Positions 1 to 6,628 of a stretch of 8,432 nucleotides of DNA are shown one piece after another. The stretch covers positions 1 to 8,432 of the forward strand of contig JBBRQD010000181.1 in the NCBI GenBank assembly GCA_038227045.1. Reading direction: 5' to 3'. This stretch comes from JANXLS01 sp038227045 (GTDB lineage Bacteria > Planctomycetota > SZUA-567 > H5-PLA8). A program made the translations under genes and the position numbers. The number at the start of each line of letters is the position of its first letter. Positions within the stretch are counted from its first letter, which is position 1. The notes under the pieces were generated by a model. It ran no database searches. It saw only the letters and a program-made list of their open reading frames with translations, and was not told the origin of the DNA.

Positions 1-213
1 GCATACCGGACGATAAAGCTCATGTTCACAATGGTCCTCCCCCCGTGGAAAGTTGTCTGCAAACACTTCCTCGGTCAGGGGGGATTTTTGCTTTAACGCT
101 TTTGGTTTTTCCTTAACTATGTGCCATTCGTGTCTGTCCCCAGAACTTCAGAACTTATAGATTTAAAAGGTAGTGCTCCGTCACGGAATTCTTAAAAAAC
201 TTGGTAGCCGCAA
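1..213. other. Left-edge region without an assignable gene
   Basis: No gene can be assigned here. Several frames are open to the left edge. On the plus strand one frame ends at a TAA at 94-96 and another at a TAA at 114-116, so the 3' end of a gene entering from the left is possible. On the minus strand a frame is open from 147 to base 1 but has no ATG. The stretch is poorer in G+C than the genes to its right and has homopolymer runs (C6 near 40, G6 near 80). It contains one copy of the repeat described at 158-185 and a short direct repeat AGAACTT at about 142 and 150. Confidence 0.5.
158..185 (+). repeat. Repeat copy 1 (GGTAGTGCTCCGTCACG family)
   Basis: This 28-base stretch matches 1086-1113 in the same orientation at 26 of 28 positions; the last 21 bases (165-185) are identical. 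It is also the inverse of 1066-1086 with one mismatch. It lies 28 bases beyond the stop codon of the minus-strand hydrolase gene, so the gene is bracketed by copies in both relative orientations. Confidence 0.85.
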
Positions 214-954
214 TCAGGGTGCTTTTCCAGAATTGGCGTCGCCTACGAGATCCTTTACTTTGTCCTTGATGGCTTCCGACCAGATCTCATAGCCCTTGGG
301 GGACAAGTGCAAATAGTCAGGCATCACGTCCTTGCTGATGGTGCCATCAGGCTTCAGAAACTTGGCGGAAATATCCATGTAGTGAACCGGGCCACCTTGG
401 AACTTCGAGATCAGCGCGTTGATTGCGGCCCTTGTTTCACGGCCAGGTCTGGGTTTTTCTCCCTCCGGAAGAATGCTCAACAGCAGGATCTTGGCCTGGG
501 GTTGTTTGGCCTGAATCAAATCCAGGATCGCCTTGATGCCGTCCGCCACGTCAGCGGGCACAGGTTTTTCACCCCAACAGTTATTGGTGCCGATCATGAC
601 GACAAACACACGCGCCTGGTATTCGTCCAATTGACCGTTCTGCAATCGCCACAGAACGTTCTGCGTCTGATCGCCGCCAATGCCCATGTTGATGGCCCGG
701 TACGAACCCCAGTACTTGTCCCAGACCTCCTTGTTTCCTGCCCCTCTCCAACGCCTGGTGATCGAGTCGCCGACGAAGGCTAAATCAATTTTTCCGTCCA
801 TCTTCTTGATGTCGACATTGATCTCCTTGAGTTGGTCTTTCCCTAAGGAGTCTGTACGTTCCCTGGGTGTTGTGGGACTCTCTTCTGCGACTGAGCCTGT
901 GACGGCAGATACCGCAAGTAGGAGGATCGCAAGAATTCTGGAAATAAGCGACAT
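214..954 (-). CDS. Secreted SGNH/GDSL-family hydrolase (esterase/lipase-like)
   Basis: Predicted exported serine hydrolase of 246 residues, likely acting on ester bonds such as acetyl groups or lipids; the substrate cannot be read from sequence. The N-terminus MSLISRILAILLLAVSAVTG is a signal peptide, probably cleaved near SVA. SGNH blocks follow in order: block I GDSIT with the nucleophile Ser at about residue 64, block II around GIGGDQTQN with the oxyanion Gly, block III GTNN with Asn near 124, and block V DYLH with Asp 213 and His 216. The QTQNVLWRLQNG stretch resembles the platelet-activating-factor acetylhydrolase-like branch (family knowledge). The frame is open upstream to 1044, but GGAGA at 961-965 sits six bases from the ATG at 952-954, which favours that start; an ATG at 958-960 is the alternative. 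The gene is the last on the minus strand here and is bracketed by the GGTAGTGCTCCGTCACG repeats, which may mean it was acquired or moved as a unit. Confidence 0.9.
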   Translation of the reverse strand: MSLISRILAILLLAVSAVTGSVAEESPTTPRERTDSLGKDQLKEINVDIKKMDGKIDLAFVGDSITRRWRGAGNKEVWDKYWGSYRAINMGIGGDQTQNVLWRLQNGQLDEYQARVFVVMIGTNNCWGEKPVPADVADGIKAILDLIQAKQPQAKILLLSILPEGEKPRPGRETRAAINALISKFQGGPVHYMDISAKFLKPDGTISKDVMPDYLHLSPKGYEIWSEAIKDKVKDLVGDANSGKAP

Positions 955-960
955 TGTCAT

Positions 961-965
961 TCTCC
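961..965 (-). promoter_or_regulatory. Ribosome binding site deciding the hydrolase start
   Basis: GGAGA on the minus strand lies directly against the ATG at 958-960 but six bases from the ATG at 952-954. The second spacing is functional and the first is not, so translation most likely begins at 954. Confidence 0.6.
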
Positions 966-1065
966 ACGACCTACTAACTAGATAAATAAATGTCTGACAT
1001 GTGGAATACCGATCTACTATATGGTATGGAAACCAAAGATGCACGAAATTTGTCGCCGTAAATAC

Positions 1066-1113
1066 CGTGACAGAGCACTACCTTTTAGATCCAAAAGGTA
1101 GTGCTCCGTCACG
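1066..1113. repeat. Near-perfect hairpin made of two inverted repeat copies
   Basis: Arms 1066-1086 and 1093-1113 are each 21 bases and pair with a single mismatch (A at 1072 against C at 1107). The loop is AGATCC. The right arm is identical to 165-185. The hairpin lies between the end of the PKD gene (stop at 1197) and the start of the hydrolase (954), both on the minus strand. There is no T-run on either side, so it is not a standard rho-independent terminator. A 10-base direct repeat, CACGAAATTT, occurs at 1042-1051 and at 1110-1119, overlapping the right arm. Confidence 0.85.
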
Positions 1114-1196
1114 AAATTTTATGATTTAAAGGCCTTGAGATGAATCCTAATTATTGTCTTAAATTTCTATATGCTGCGGAAACCGATCTTCCCGCC

Positions 1197-2954
1197 TCAC
1201 TTGCTGCTCCGCCCCGAAATCGACCCAAAGGCTGAATTGCTGGATGTGGAAAAATTCACTGATGCCGGCAACTGGTATGCGACGCCGTCCAGCAGCAATG
1301 CGACCTGAATGCTGCGCAGCGGCTTTTTGCCTTTGCCTGTGTCCGTGGATGAAGCGCTGATCCCTTCGGTGTCGAAACCGGTGGCCACAAATTTGGCGGC
1401 GTTGAATGTGACATCGACTTTTCCGTCCTCACCGCCCGCTGTCACCGCGCCCTTTTTCACCTTCAAATAGCCCAGCTTGACTTTCTTGATGACCGGCAGA
1501 AGTCCCGGCAGCGCGCCGTTGCCCTTCGAATCCACTGTCGTGAACGAGATGATGTTGCCGATGCCGATCCAGAGTTCGTGCGACTTGGACGTATTGAGGC
1601 CGGGTGGCAATTTGAAGATGCCGCTGAAGGTGACGCTGTCTGTCGATAGGCCGTTGAAGGCGAATTTGCCTTTCAGCGAGTGCTTTGAAATCATGGGATC
1701 GGAGGCATTGCCCGTCACGCGCGGGACTATTGCCGCCTGGCTGGCGTCGAACACCATTTCACCGGTTTCAAACGTGCTTATGGCCAGGGTTTTGCGCCCG
1801 TGACCGACGACCAAACCTGTGGCATGATTGGTTGCGGTCACTTCGGCGACAAAGATGCCATGCTGGATGAATTGATGCACGGGTCGCACTCCGCTGACCG
1901 TGGAACTTTGCCCCGCGATGTCGTTAAAATAGGTGCTGACATCGTAGACGGCGACCGGCAAGGAATTGATATCGATACCCAATTGAATGACGCCGCCATT
2001 GCTGGCAATCGCGGTAATCGACAAGCCGTCGAGCGGATTGATGACTGTGGTATTCGAAATGTTTTTCTCGCCCAGTCCGCCCGAAGACGGCGCCGGCACC
2101 ATCTGAATCAAGCTTGCCGGCGCCATCGAACTGCCGTTTGACACCGTCAGTTTGACACTGAACGCGCTGCTGGTCGTCGTATAAACGTGCATTTCGGTAG
2201 CGTTTGCGCCGGGCACAAAAGCACCGGACGCGACGGGGCTGCCGTCGCCGAAGTCCAGGGTATAATTAAGCGTGGTTGCGACCGCATCCGTGGCGGAGAA
2301 TGAGAAGGACACGGGATCGGTTAAGAACGCTGGATTCTCGGACGACGCAAACGCCGTAATGACCGGCGGCACGCCGGGGCCACCCGGAGCGCCCGGGTTT
2401 GAGATCAGCATGCTCGGGCCGAAATCGCCCATTGCCGAACTATCCTCAGTATCCGGATAATGCAGCGCCGTGGCCGAACTGGTGGCATAATAAACTGCGA
2501 TGCTTTTGAACGTAATCGCCGGGTCCACCTTGATCTCTGCATTGTTGAGATTTGTATTATAGGAATAACGATCGGTCATGGTGACCGCTTGAAGATAATA
2601 GTCTTTTCCGCCCGGCAAAATATAGGGCGTTCCCAGAGTATGGTAGTGAAAAAAACCGGTCAACGGATCGCTGGGCACGACCGTGGTCGAGACCAGCAAC
2701 TGTTGTGTGACGACGTCGTAGATGCCGACGTCATGGTTGCCCGTGATGCCGTCCTTCAGGTCGTCATAAAAGCCCAAGGCCGTGACATTCAGATCTTTAT
2801 TAGCCGTAAATCGAAAGCCCAGGCTGTACGACCCCTGGATGTAGTCGAAACCGGTGGGTCCCAGGCCAGTGATGTCAAGCGCCGGCGTATCCGCCGCGCT
2901 CACGGCTGACAACACTACGGTGCACAGCACGCTTAGCGCATAGGTATTTTTCAT
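1197..2954 (-). CDS. Secreted PKD-domain protein of unknown function
   Basis: A 585-residue exported protein. The N-terminus MKNTYALSVLCTVVLSAVSA is a signal peptide. Residues about 22-185 form a beta-rich domain (GFRFTANKDLNVTALGFYDD, then HDVGIYD) that resembles the DUF4082-type module of extracellular proteins. A Gly/Pro-rich linker (PGAPGGPGVPP) leads into a PKD domain at about 196-275 with the signature YTLDFGDGSP. Residues about 309-394 look like a second, degenerate PKD-like fold: the end HQFIQHGIFVAEVTATN fits the PKD pattern, but there is no DFGDG. The remainder, 395-585, is Ser/Thr/Gly-rich and unassigned. No catalytic motif is visible, so a structural, adhesive or binding role outside the cytoplasm is likely (inference). 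The start at 2954 is preferred over 2999 because it opens directly on the signal peptide and has a weak GGAT seven bases upstream. No membrane anchor or LPXTG-type sorting signal is seen at the C-terminus. Confidence 0.8.
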   Translation of the reverse strand: MKNTYALSVLCTVVLSAVSAADTPALDITGLGPTGFDYIQGSYSLGFRFTANKDLNVTALGFYDDLKDGITGNHDVGIYDVVTQQLLVSTTVVPSDPLTGFFHYHTLGTPYILPGGKDYYLQAVTMTDRYSYNTNLNNAEIKVDPAITFKSIAVYYATSSATALHYPDTEDSSAMGDFGPSMLISNPGAPGGPGVPPVITAFASSENPAFLTDPVSFSFSATDAVATTLNYTLDFGDGSPVASGAFVPGANATEMHVYTTTSSAFSVKLTVSNGSSMAPASLIQMVPAPSSGGLGEKNISNTTVINPLDGLSITAIASNGGVIQLGIDINSLPVAVYDVSTYFNDIAGQSSTVSGVRPVHQFIQHGIFVAEVTATNHATGLVVGHGRKTLAISTFETGEMVFDASQAAIVPRVTGNASDPMISKHSLKGKFAFNGLSTDSVTFSGIFKLPPGLNTSKSHELWIGIGNIISFTTVDSKGNGALPGLLPVIKKVKLGYLKVKKGAVTAGGEDGKVDVTFNAAKFVATGFDTEGISASSTDTGKGKKPLRSIQVALLLDGVAYQLPASVNFSTSSNSAFGSISGRSSK

Positions 2955-2978
2955 CGCAATTATCCACAGTCGTTGGAA

Positions 2979-2987
2979 ACTATAACA
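2979..2987 (-). promoter_or_regulatory. Possible extended -10 promoter of the PKD gene
   Basis: Read on the minus strand this is TGTTATAGT, close to the sigma-70 extended -10 form TGnTATAAT. It would place transcription start about 18 bases before the ATG at 2954, leaving room for the weak ribosome binding site. No good -35 box was found, as is common with extended -10 promoters. Confidence 0.3.
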
Positions 2988-3050
2988 TACGACTCTCAAA
3001 TATCATCGCCGGTCTTAGTCTTCCAGAGGGTTCCTTCTACACGGTTAAAC

Positions 3051-3194
3051 TCATGTTGCAAACAGAAACGTCGAGTTGCGCAAACAGGCATTCAAAAGAT
3101 AAGCGTCCGACTTGATATTTTCTAAAAACGCGGCTTCCTCGGCAGTGTATTCATCGGCGGTAACGGCATCTTTAAATTTCGCTGGAGTTTTCAT
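3051..3194 (-). CDS. Possible small protein, 47 residues (uncertain)
   Basis: A short minus-strand frame with ATG at 3192-3194 and TGA at 3051-3053; an in-frame TGA lies three codons upstream, so the frame is closed on both sides. It begins MKTPAKFKDAVTADEYTAEE and continues acidic and helix-prone, ending NSTFLFAT. The composition looks protein-like, but no strong Shine-Dalgarno sequence precedes it and I recognise no family. It lies divergent to, and immediately beside, the oxidoreductase start, antisense to that gene's 5' leader and ribosome binding site. It could be a real small gene, a decayed remnant, or a chance frame. Confidence 0.25.
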   Translation of the reverse strand: MKTPAKFKDAVTADEYTAEEAAFLENIKSDAYLLNACLRNSTFLFAT

Positions 3195-3195
3195 A

Positions 3196-4485
3196 ATGTC
3201 TCAAAATCTCAGCCGCCGCAAATTCCTGAAATCCTCGGCCGCGGTGGCCGCGGGAATGGCGGTTCCGTATGTCATTCCGAGCGGTGTGCTGGCCGAACCC
3301 GGCCGTGAGGGCGCGAACGACCGCATTAATGTCGGCTTTATTGGTATTGGCGGACGCGGTGGCGGGCACTTGAACAATGAAAAGCAAATGGCCGCAGCCG
3401 TCTGTGACGTGGACAAGGAACACCTTGCGCGAGCCGTCAAAGTCGTTGGCGAAAAGGCGTTTGTCTGCACCGACTACCGCCGCATTCTTGAACGCAAGGA
3501 CATCGATGCCGTGCTGATCGCCACGCCCGATCACTGGCACGGCGTGCAGACTGTTCACGCCTGTCAGGCGGGCAAGGACGTGTACTGCGAAAAGCCGTCG
3601 AGTGTCACGATTGCCGAAGGCCGCGCGATGATTGCCGCGACGCGCCGCTTCAACCGCGTCGTCCAGATCGGTTCGCAAGGCCGTTCGCTGCCCGATTCAG
3701 TCGCCACCTGCGAATACATCCGCAACGGCATGTTGGGCAAAGTCAACAAAATCACCTGCTGGCATCCGATGAATCCCGTCGACAACGACACGCCCGACGG
3801 CCCGGTGCCGCCGGAACTGGATTACGACATGTGGCTCGGACCCGCCGCGTGGCGCCCGTACAACAAGGCGCGCGTGCATTTCAATTTCCGCTGGATTCTG
3901 GACCTGGGCGGCGGGTACATCCGCGACCGCGGCGCACACGTCTTTAGCCTCGCGCAATGGTTCATGAATTCGGACAAAATTGGCCCCGTGTCGATCGACG
4001 CGACCGGCGACGCGCCGCCGCGCGGCGTGTGGGATTGTCCGACGAAGATGAATATCGTCTACGAATTCAAGAATCCGGATTGGACGCTGGTCTGGTCTCA
4101 GCCGGGCGAGAAGGCCAAGGAATACGACGGCGATAATTTCGGCTTCAAGATCTGGGGTGACAAAGACACGTGTTATTTCGACGGCGGCGACGGCCGCTGC
4201 GTGGCCGATCCGAAGGTCAAGCGCTACCGCGTGCCGGCGGGCGGCGAAACGGTCTTCCACAGTCCCGGCCACGTCAAGGACTGGCTGCAGTGCATCAAGA
4301 CGCGCCAGGATCCGTTGATGAACATTGAAGCCGCGCACCGCGTTGCGATTCTCTGCATCGTCGGCAACATCTCCTACATTCTCGGCCGGAAATTGAACTG
4401 GGACGCTGAAAAGGATCTGGTCATCGGGGACGAAGCCGCGAACCGGCTGCTGTACCGCGAAGGCCGCGCGCCATGGAAATTGTAA
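3196..4485 (+). CDS. Tat-exported Gfo/Idh/MocA-family oxidoreductase
   Basis: An NAD(P)-dependent sugar or cyclitol dehydrogenase-like enzyme of 429 residues. The N-terminus has a twin-arginine signal, SRRKFLK at residues 6-12, then a short hydrophobic stretch ending near SGVLA, so the folded enzyme is probably exported to the periplasm. The Rossmann fold begins INVGFIGIGGRGGG (glycine motif at residues 50-55). The family motif EKP is at 132-134 with the conserved Lys 133, and YIRDRGAHVF carries the likely catalytic-region His near 248. The C-terminus NIEAAHRVAILCIVGNISYI through NRLLYREGRAPWKL follows a pattern typical of planctomycete and verrucomicrobial members. Length fits that subgroup. 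The ATG at 3196 is chosen over an open extension to 3112 because GGAG at 3184-3187 is eight bases upstream and the Tat signal starts there. The substrate is not predictable. The gene ends five bases before a composite repeat with a terminator. Confidence 0.92.
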   Translation: MSQNLSRRKFLKSSAAVAAGMAVPYVIPSGVLAEPGREGANDRINVGFIGIGGRGGGHLNNEKQMAAAVCDVDKEHLARAVKVVGEKAFVCTDYRRILERKDIDAVLIATPDHWHGVQTVHACQAGKDVYCEKPSSVTIAEGRAMIAATRRFNRVVQIGSQGRSLPDSVATCEYIRNGMLGKVNKITCWHPMNPVDNDTPDGPVPPELDYDMWLGPAAWRPYNKARVHFNFRWILDLGGGYIRDRGAHVFSLAQWFMNSDKIGPVSIDATGDAPPRGVWDCPTKMNIVYEFKNPDWTLVWSQPGEKAKEYDGDNFGFKIWGDKDTCYFDGGDGRCVADPKVKRYRVPAGGETVFHSPGHVKDWLQCIKTRQDPLMNIEAAHRVAILCIVGNISYILGRKLNWDAEKDLVIGDEAANRLLYREGRAPWKL

Positions 4486-4490
4486 GAATG

Positions 4491-4565
4491 TAGGACGGGT
4501 TGCCACTCCGTCGGCATTTAAGATCGAATCGAGGCAGAAAATGGCGGGTTAGAAACCCGCCCTAC
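4491..4565. repeat. Composite inverted repeat after the oxidoreductase gene
   Basis: The outer arms TAGGACGGGTT (4491-4501) and AACCCGCCCTA (4554-4564) pair with one mismatch. Each end also forms its own small hairpin: GACGG with CCGTC at 4494-4512, and GGCGGGTT with AACCCGCC at 4543-4561. The middle holds TTAA followed by TCGA and TCG, an order also seen in the middle of the repeat at 6629-6713. It begins five bases after the stop codon. Confidence 0.7.
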
Positions 4566-4571
4566 TTTTTT
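4543..4571 (+). terminator. Rho-independent terminator of the oxidoreductase gene
   Basis: A perfect 8-bp stem, GGCGGGTT with AACCCGCC, a three-base loop AGA, then CTAC and six T residues (4566-4571). It lies 58 bases after the stop codon and forms the right end of the composite repeat. Confidence 0.75.
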
Positions 4572-4743
4572 CGCAATTTTAGAATTATATTCTCAAAGCT
4601 GAACATCCCCTCCCGCCATTTCGCAACAACATTGATCCAGAGCCGCACACGTACTGTTTTCGGATACTTATTTCATTGGCCCGAAATGTGATAGAATTTA
4701 ATCAGACACGAACCATTCGCGCCGAATGGAAAGGAGCTTCGCC

Positions 4744-5694
4744 ATGAGCACTTACAAGAACATTCTTCTGACGACAGACTTGTCGCTCAACGCAGATTCC
4801 GCAATTCCCTACGCGGTGGCTTTGGCGAAACGGCATGGTGGAACAATCCATCTCTTTCACGTCATGGAGGACGAAGCCGGAGAAGCTCTGGCCGCGGGCA
4901 TCGTGATCGGCGTGACGGAGTGGATTGCGTCGCTTCACAAGCATCACACCGAAAAAGTCATCGCAATGGCGCAACGGATCGAGAAAGACTCCGGCGTCAA
5001 AACAATTTACGCCGTCGCCCGCGGCAATCCCGCGAAAGAAGTCGCAACGTATGCGAAAAAATTTAACGTCGATATCGTCGTTATTGCAACGCACGGCCAC
5101 ACGGGTCTCGCACATTTGCTGCTGGGATCGGTAGCCGAACGCGTCGTACGGCTCAGCCCCGTTCCGGTGCTGACCGTTCGCCCTGGCGCAACTGTGCCAA
5201 GCGATGGATTGCATTTAGGCGCGGTATTGTTGCCCACCGATTTCTCGGAGAACGCGGCCGTCGTACAACCCTTCGCAGTTGAACTTGCGCGCGAAGCCGG
5301 GGCAAAAATACTGCTGGTCCATGTTGTCGAAGACTCCGTTTACTACGCCAGCGCCGCGGCGGGCGAAGGCATTGGCGTGGATGTAGAGGCGTGGCTGACA
5401 ACAATTTGTGCAGAAGCCGAGAAACGCCTGCATTCCGAGGCGGCAGCGTTGTCCGCGAAATCGGGACTGGAAGTGGTACCGATTATGTCGCGCGGCCGGG
5501 CCGCGGAGCGGCTCGTCGAACTGGCCACGGAACACCACGCGGACTTGATGGTGATTTCCACGCACGGCTACACCGGGTTGTCGCACCTGATTTTCGGATC
5601 GGTCGCCGAACGAATCGTGCGCATCAGCCATGTTCCAGTGCTCTCGATAAAGCCCCAAAAAGTTGCGGAACACGCGCAGTCGATGCTCTCGTAG
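4744..5694 (+). CDS. Tandem-domain universal stress protein (UspA family)
   Basis: A cytoplasmic stress protein of 316 residues with two consecutive Usp folds. Domain 1 is about residues 4-147 (starts YKNILLTTDLSLNADSA) and domain 2 about 158-304 (starts GAVLLPTDFSENAAV). Both keep the C-terminal nucleotide-binding loop: ATHGHTGLAHLLLGS at 115-129 and STHGYTGLSHLIFGS at 272-286. These match the G-2x-G-9x-G(S/T) ATP-binding pattern except that the first Gly is Ala or Ser, so ATP binding is likely but not certain. Proteins of this family bind ATP or other ligands and support survival under starvation, oxidative or hypoxic stress; the exact role here is unknown. The ATG at 4744 is chosen because AAGGAG (4731-4736) is seven bases upstream; the in-frame ATG at 4726 precedes that site. 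It follows a terminator and ends just before a hairpin, so it is probably monocistronic. Confidence 0.93.
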   Translation: MSTYKNILLTTDLSLNADSAIPYAVALAKRHGGTIHLFHVMEDEAGEALAAGIVIGVTEWIASLHKHHTEKVIAMAQRIEKDSGVKTIYAVARGNPAKEVATYAKKFNVDIVVIATHGHTGLAHLLLGSVAERVVRLSPVPVLTVRPGATVPSDGLHLGAVLLPTDFSENAAVVQPFAVELAREAGAKILLVHVVEDSVYYASAAAGEGIGVDVEAWLTTICAEAEKRLHSEAAALSAKSGLEVVPIMSRGRAAERLVELATEHHADLMVISTHGYTGLSHLIFGSVAERIVRISHVPVLSIKPQKVAEHAQSMLS

Positions 5695-5701
5695 ATGATT
5701 G

Positions 5702-5721
5702 CCTCTCCCTCCCGGGAGAGG
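5702..5721. terminator. Hairpin after the UspA gene, possible terminator
   Basis: CCTCTCCC (5702-5709) pairs perfectly with GGGAGAGG (5714-5721) around a TCCC loop, beginning seven bases after the UspA stop codon. No T-run follows, so it may act as a weak terminator or a 3'-end stabiliser. Motifs of this CCTCTCCC type recur in intergenic DNA of many bacteria. Confidence 0.4.
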
Positions 5722-5826
5722 GCAACGGCCGCATTTCATTTGGCATTTTCAGACGCATCCATTAATATTCGCCATCCGCTTTTAATCACACGCCACACCG
5801 ATCCATTTTAACAAAAGGATTTCGCC

Positions 5827-6627
5827 ATGAATTTGAACACACTTGCTCCGTTTGCATTCTGCGTGGCGTCGTGGCTGTCGGCCGCGGATACGACGGCGCA
5901 GACTCCCGATGGCGTTGCGACATGGACGCCCGCGGCGGCGGCGGTGCAAATCAAGGGCGAATTTAATGCGCCGCGCTGGGGCATGTATGACGCTGAGGCT
6001 CAACTGGACGCGCCCGCATCGGGAAAAATCAAAGGTTCCATCGCCGGGAAAGAACTGGCCGGAACGGCCGACGGTGCCGGCGCGACGGTCAAGCTTGGAC
6101 GCGTCTATCTTGAGAAATCAGGCAAGCTGCCTGTGTCGTTTGAGACCGAACCAGCCGACGCCGCCAAGCCGCTCTCGATAAAAGCGCTGGTCCTGACGCC
6201 CGCGCCCGAGGGCAAGCCGGTCGTTCAAGCCGGTGACCAATCGATCACTCTGCATGCGCACGATTGTACGGTGCATGGCAACGGACTGCGCTACGAGGCC
6301 ACGCCGGAGAAGAACACGCTTGGATTTTGGGGTAACGCGAAGGATTGGGTGAGTTGGGATTTCGAACTGAAGAAGCCGGGTAAATTCATCGTCTTCGCGA
6401 TGCACGGCAGCGGCGGAGGCAGCGAAATCGAAATCGCGGTCGGCGAGCAGAAGCTGAATTGGACGACCAAAAACACGGGCGGATTTCACACCTTTACGTT
6501 TCTGGAAGTCGGCACGCTGTCGCTCGATACGCCGGGACCGGTCACGCTGACGTTGAAGCCAATTAAAAAACAGGGCGGCGCCGTGATGGATTTGCGGGAA
6601 GTGATTTTGCTGCCGATTTTGAAGTAA
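5827..6627 (+). CDS. Secreted beta-rich protein with a sulfatase-tail-like domain
   Basis: A 266-residue exported protein. The N-terminus MNLNTLAPFAFCVASWLSAA is a signal peptide. Residues about 30-125 form an unassigned beta-rich region (KGEFNAPRWGMYDAEAQLDA). Residues about 140-266 match, from memory, a module often found at the C-terminus of planctomycete arylsulfatases: ITLHAHDCTVHGNGLRYE, NTLGFWGNAKDWVSWDFEL, KPGKFIVFAMHGSGGGSEIE and the closing VMDLREVILLP. It has the look of a galactose-binding-like jelly roll and could bind carbohydrate (inference). Here it stands without any sulfatase or other catalytic domain, so an accessory or binding role is more likely than an enzymatic one. The ribosome binding site AAGGA at 5815-5819 is seven bases before the ATG. 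It converges on the Dabb gene across an 86-base gap almost filled by an inverted repeat. Confidence 0.8.
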   Translation: MNLNTLAPFAFCVASWLSAADTTAQTPDGVATWTPAAAAVQIKGEFNAPRWGMYDAEAQLDAPASGKIKGSIAGKELAGTADGAGATVKLGRVYLEKSGKLPVSFETEPADAAKPLSIKALVLTPAPEGKPVVQAGDQSITLHAHDCTVHGNGLRYEATPEKNTLGFWGNAKDWVSWDFELKKPGKFIVFAMHGSGGGSEIEIAVGEQKLNWTTKNTGGFHTFTFLEVGTLSLDTPGPVTLTLKPIKKQGGAVMDLREVILLPILK

Positions 6628-6628
6628 C

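Noticed and set aside
307..783. Plus-strand open frame opposite the SGNH hydrolase
   Set aside because: The opposite strand carries all four SGNH blocks in order; this frame has no recognisable motif or good ribosome binding site.
158..1113. CRISPR array
   Set aside because: Only three repeat copies, one inverted, with spacings of about 900 and 6 bases; no regular spacers and no cas genes.
1176..1195. Terminator hairpin just after the PKD gene
   Set aside because: The 7-bp stem GCGGAAA/TTCCCGC has a mismatch in it and no T-run follows on the minus strand.
3697..4506. Long minus-strand open frame antisense to the oxidoreductase
   Set aside because: It is Arg/Ala/Val-rich and mirrors the GC-rich codon pattern of the clear Gfo/Idh/MocA gene; it has no domain and overlaps it almost completely.
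4500..4691. Plus-strand open frame of 63 codons after the oxidoreductase
   Set aside because: It runs straight through the composite repeat and the rho-independent terminator, and its translation is Arg-rich with no motif.
4676..4697. Sigma-70 promoter for the UspA gene (TTGGCC with TAGAAT)
   Set aside because: The two boxes are only ten bases apart, too close for a -35/-10 pair, and no better -35 was found upstream.
3196..5694. Operon of the oxidoreductase and UspA genes
   Set aside because: A good rho-independent terminator at 4543-4571 and a gap of 258 bases separate them.
5215..5739. Minus-strand open frame antisense to the UspA gene
   Set aside because: The plus strand shows two complete Usp domains with nucleotide-binding loops; the antisense frame has a shadow composition and crosses the post-UspA hairpin.
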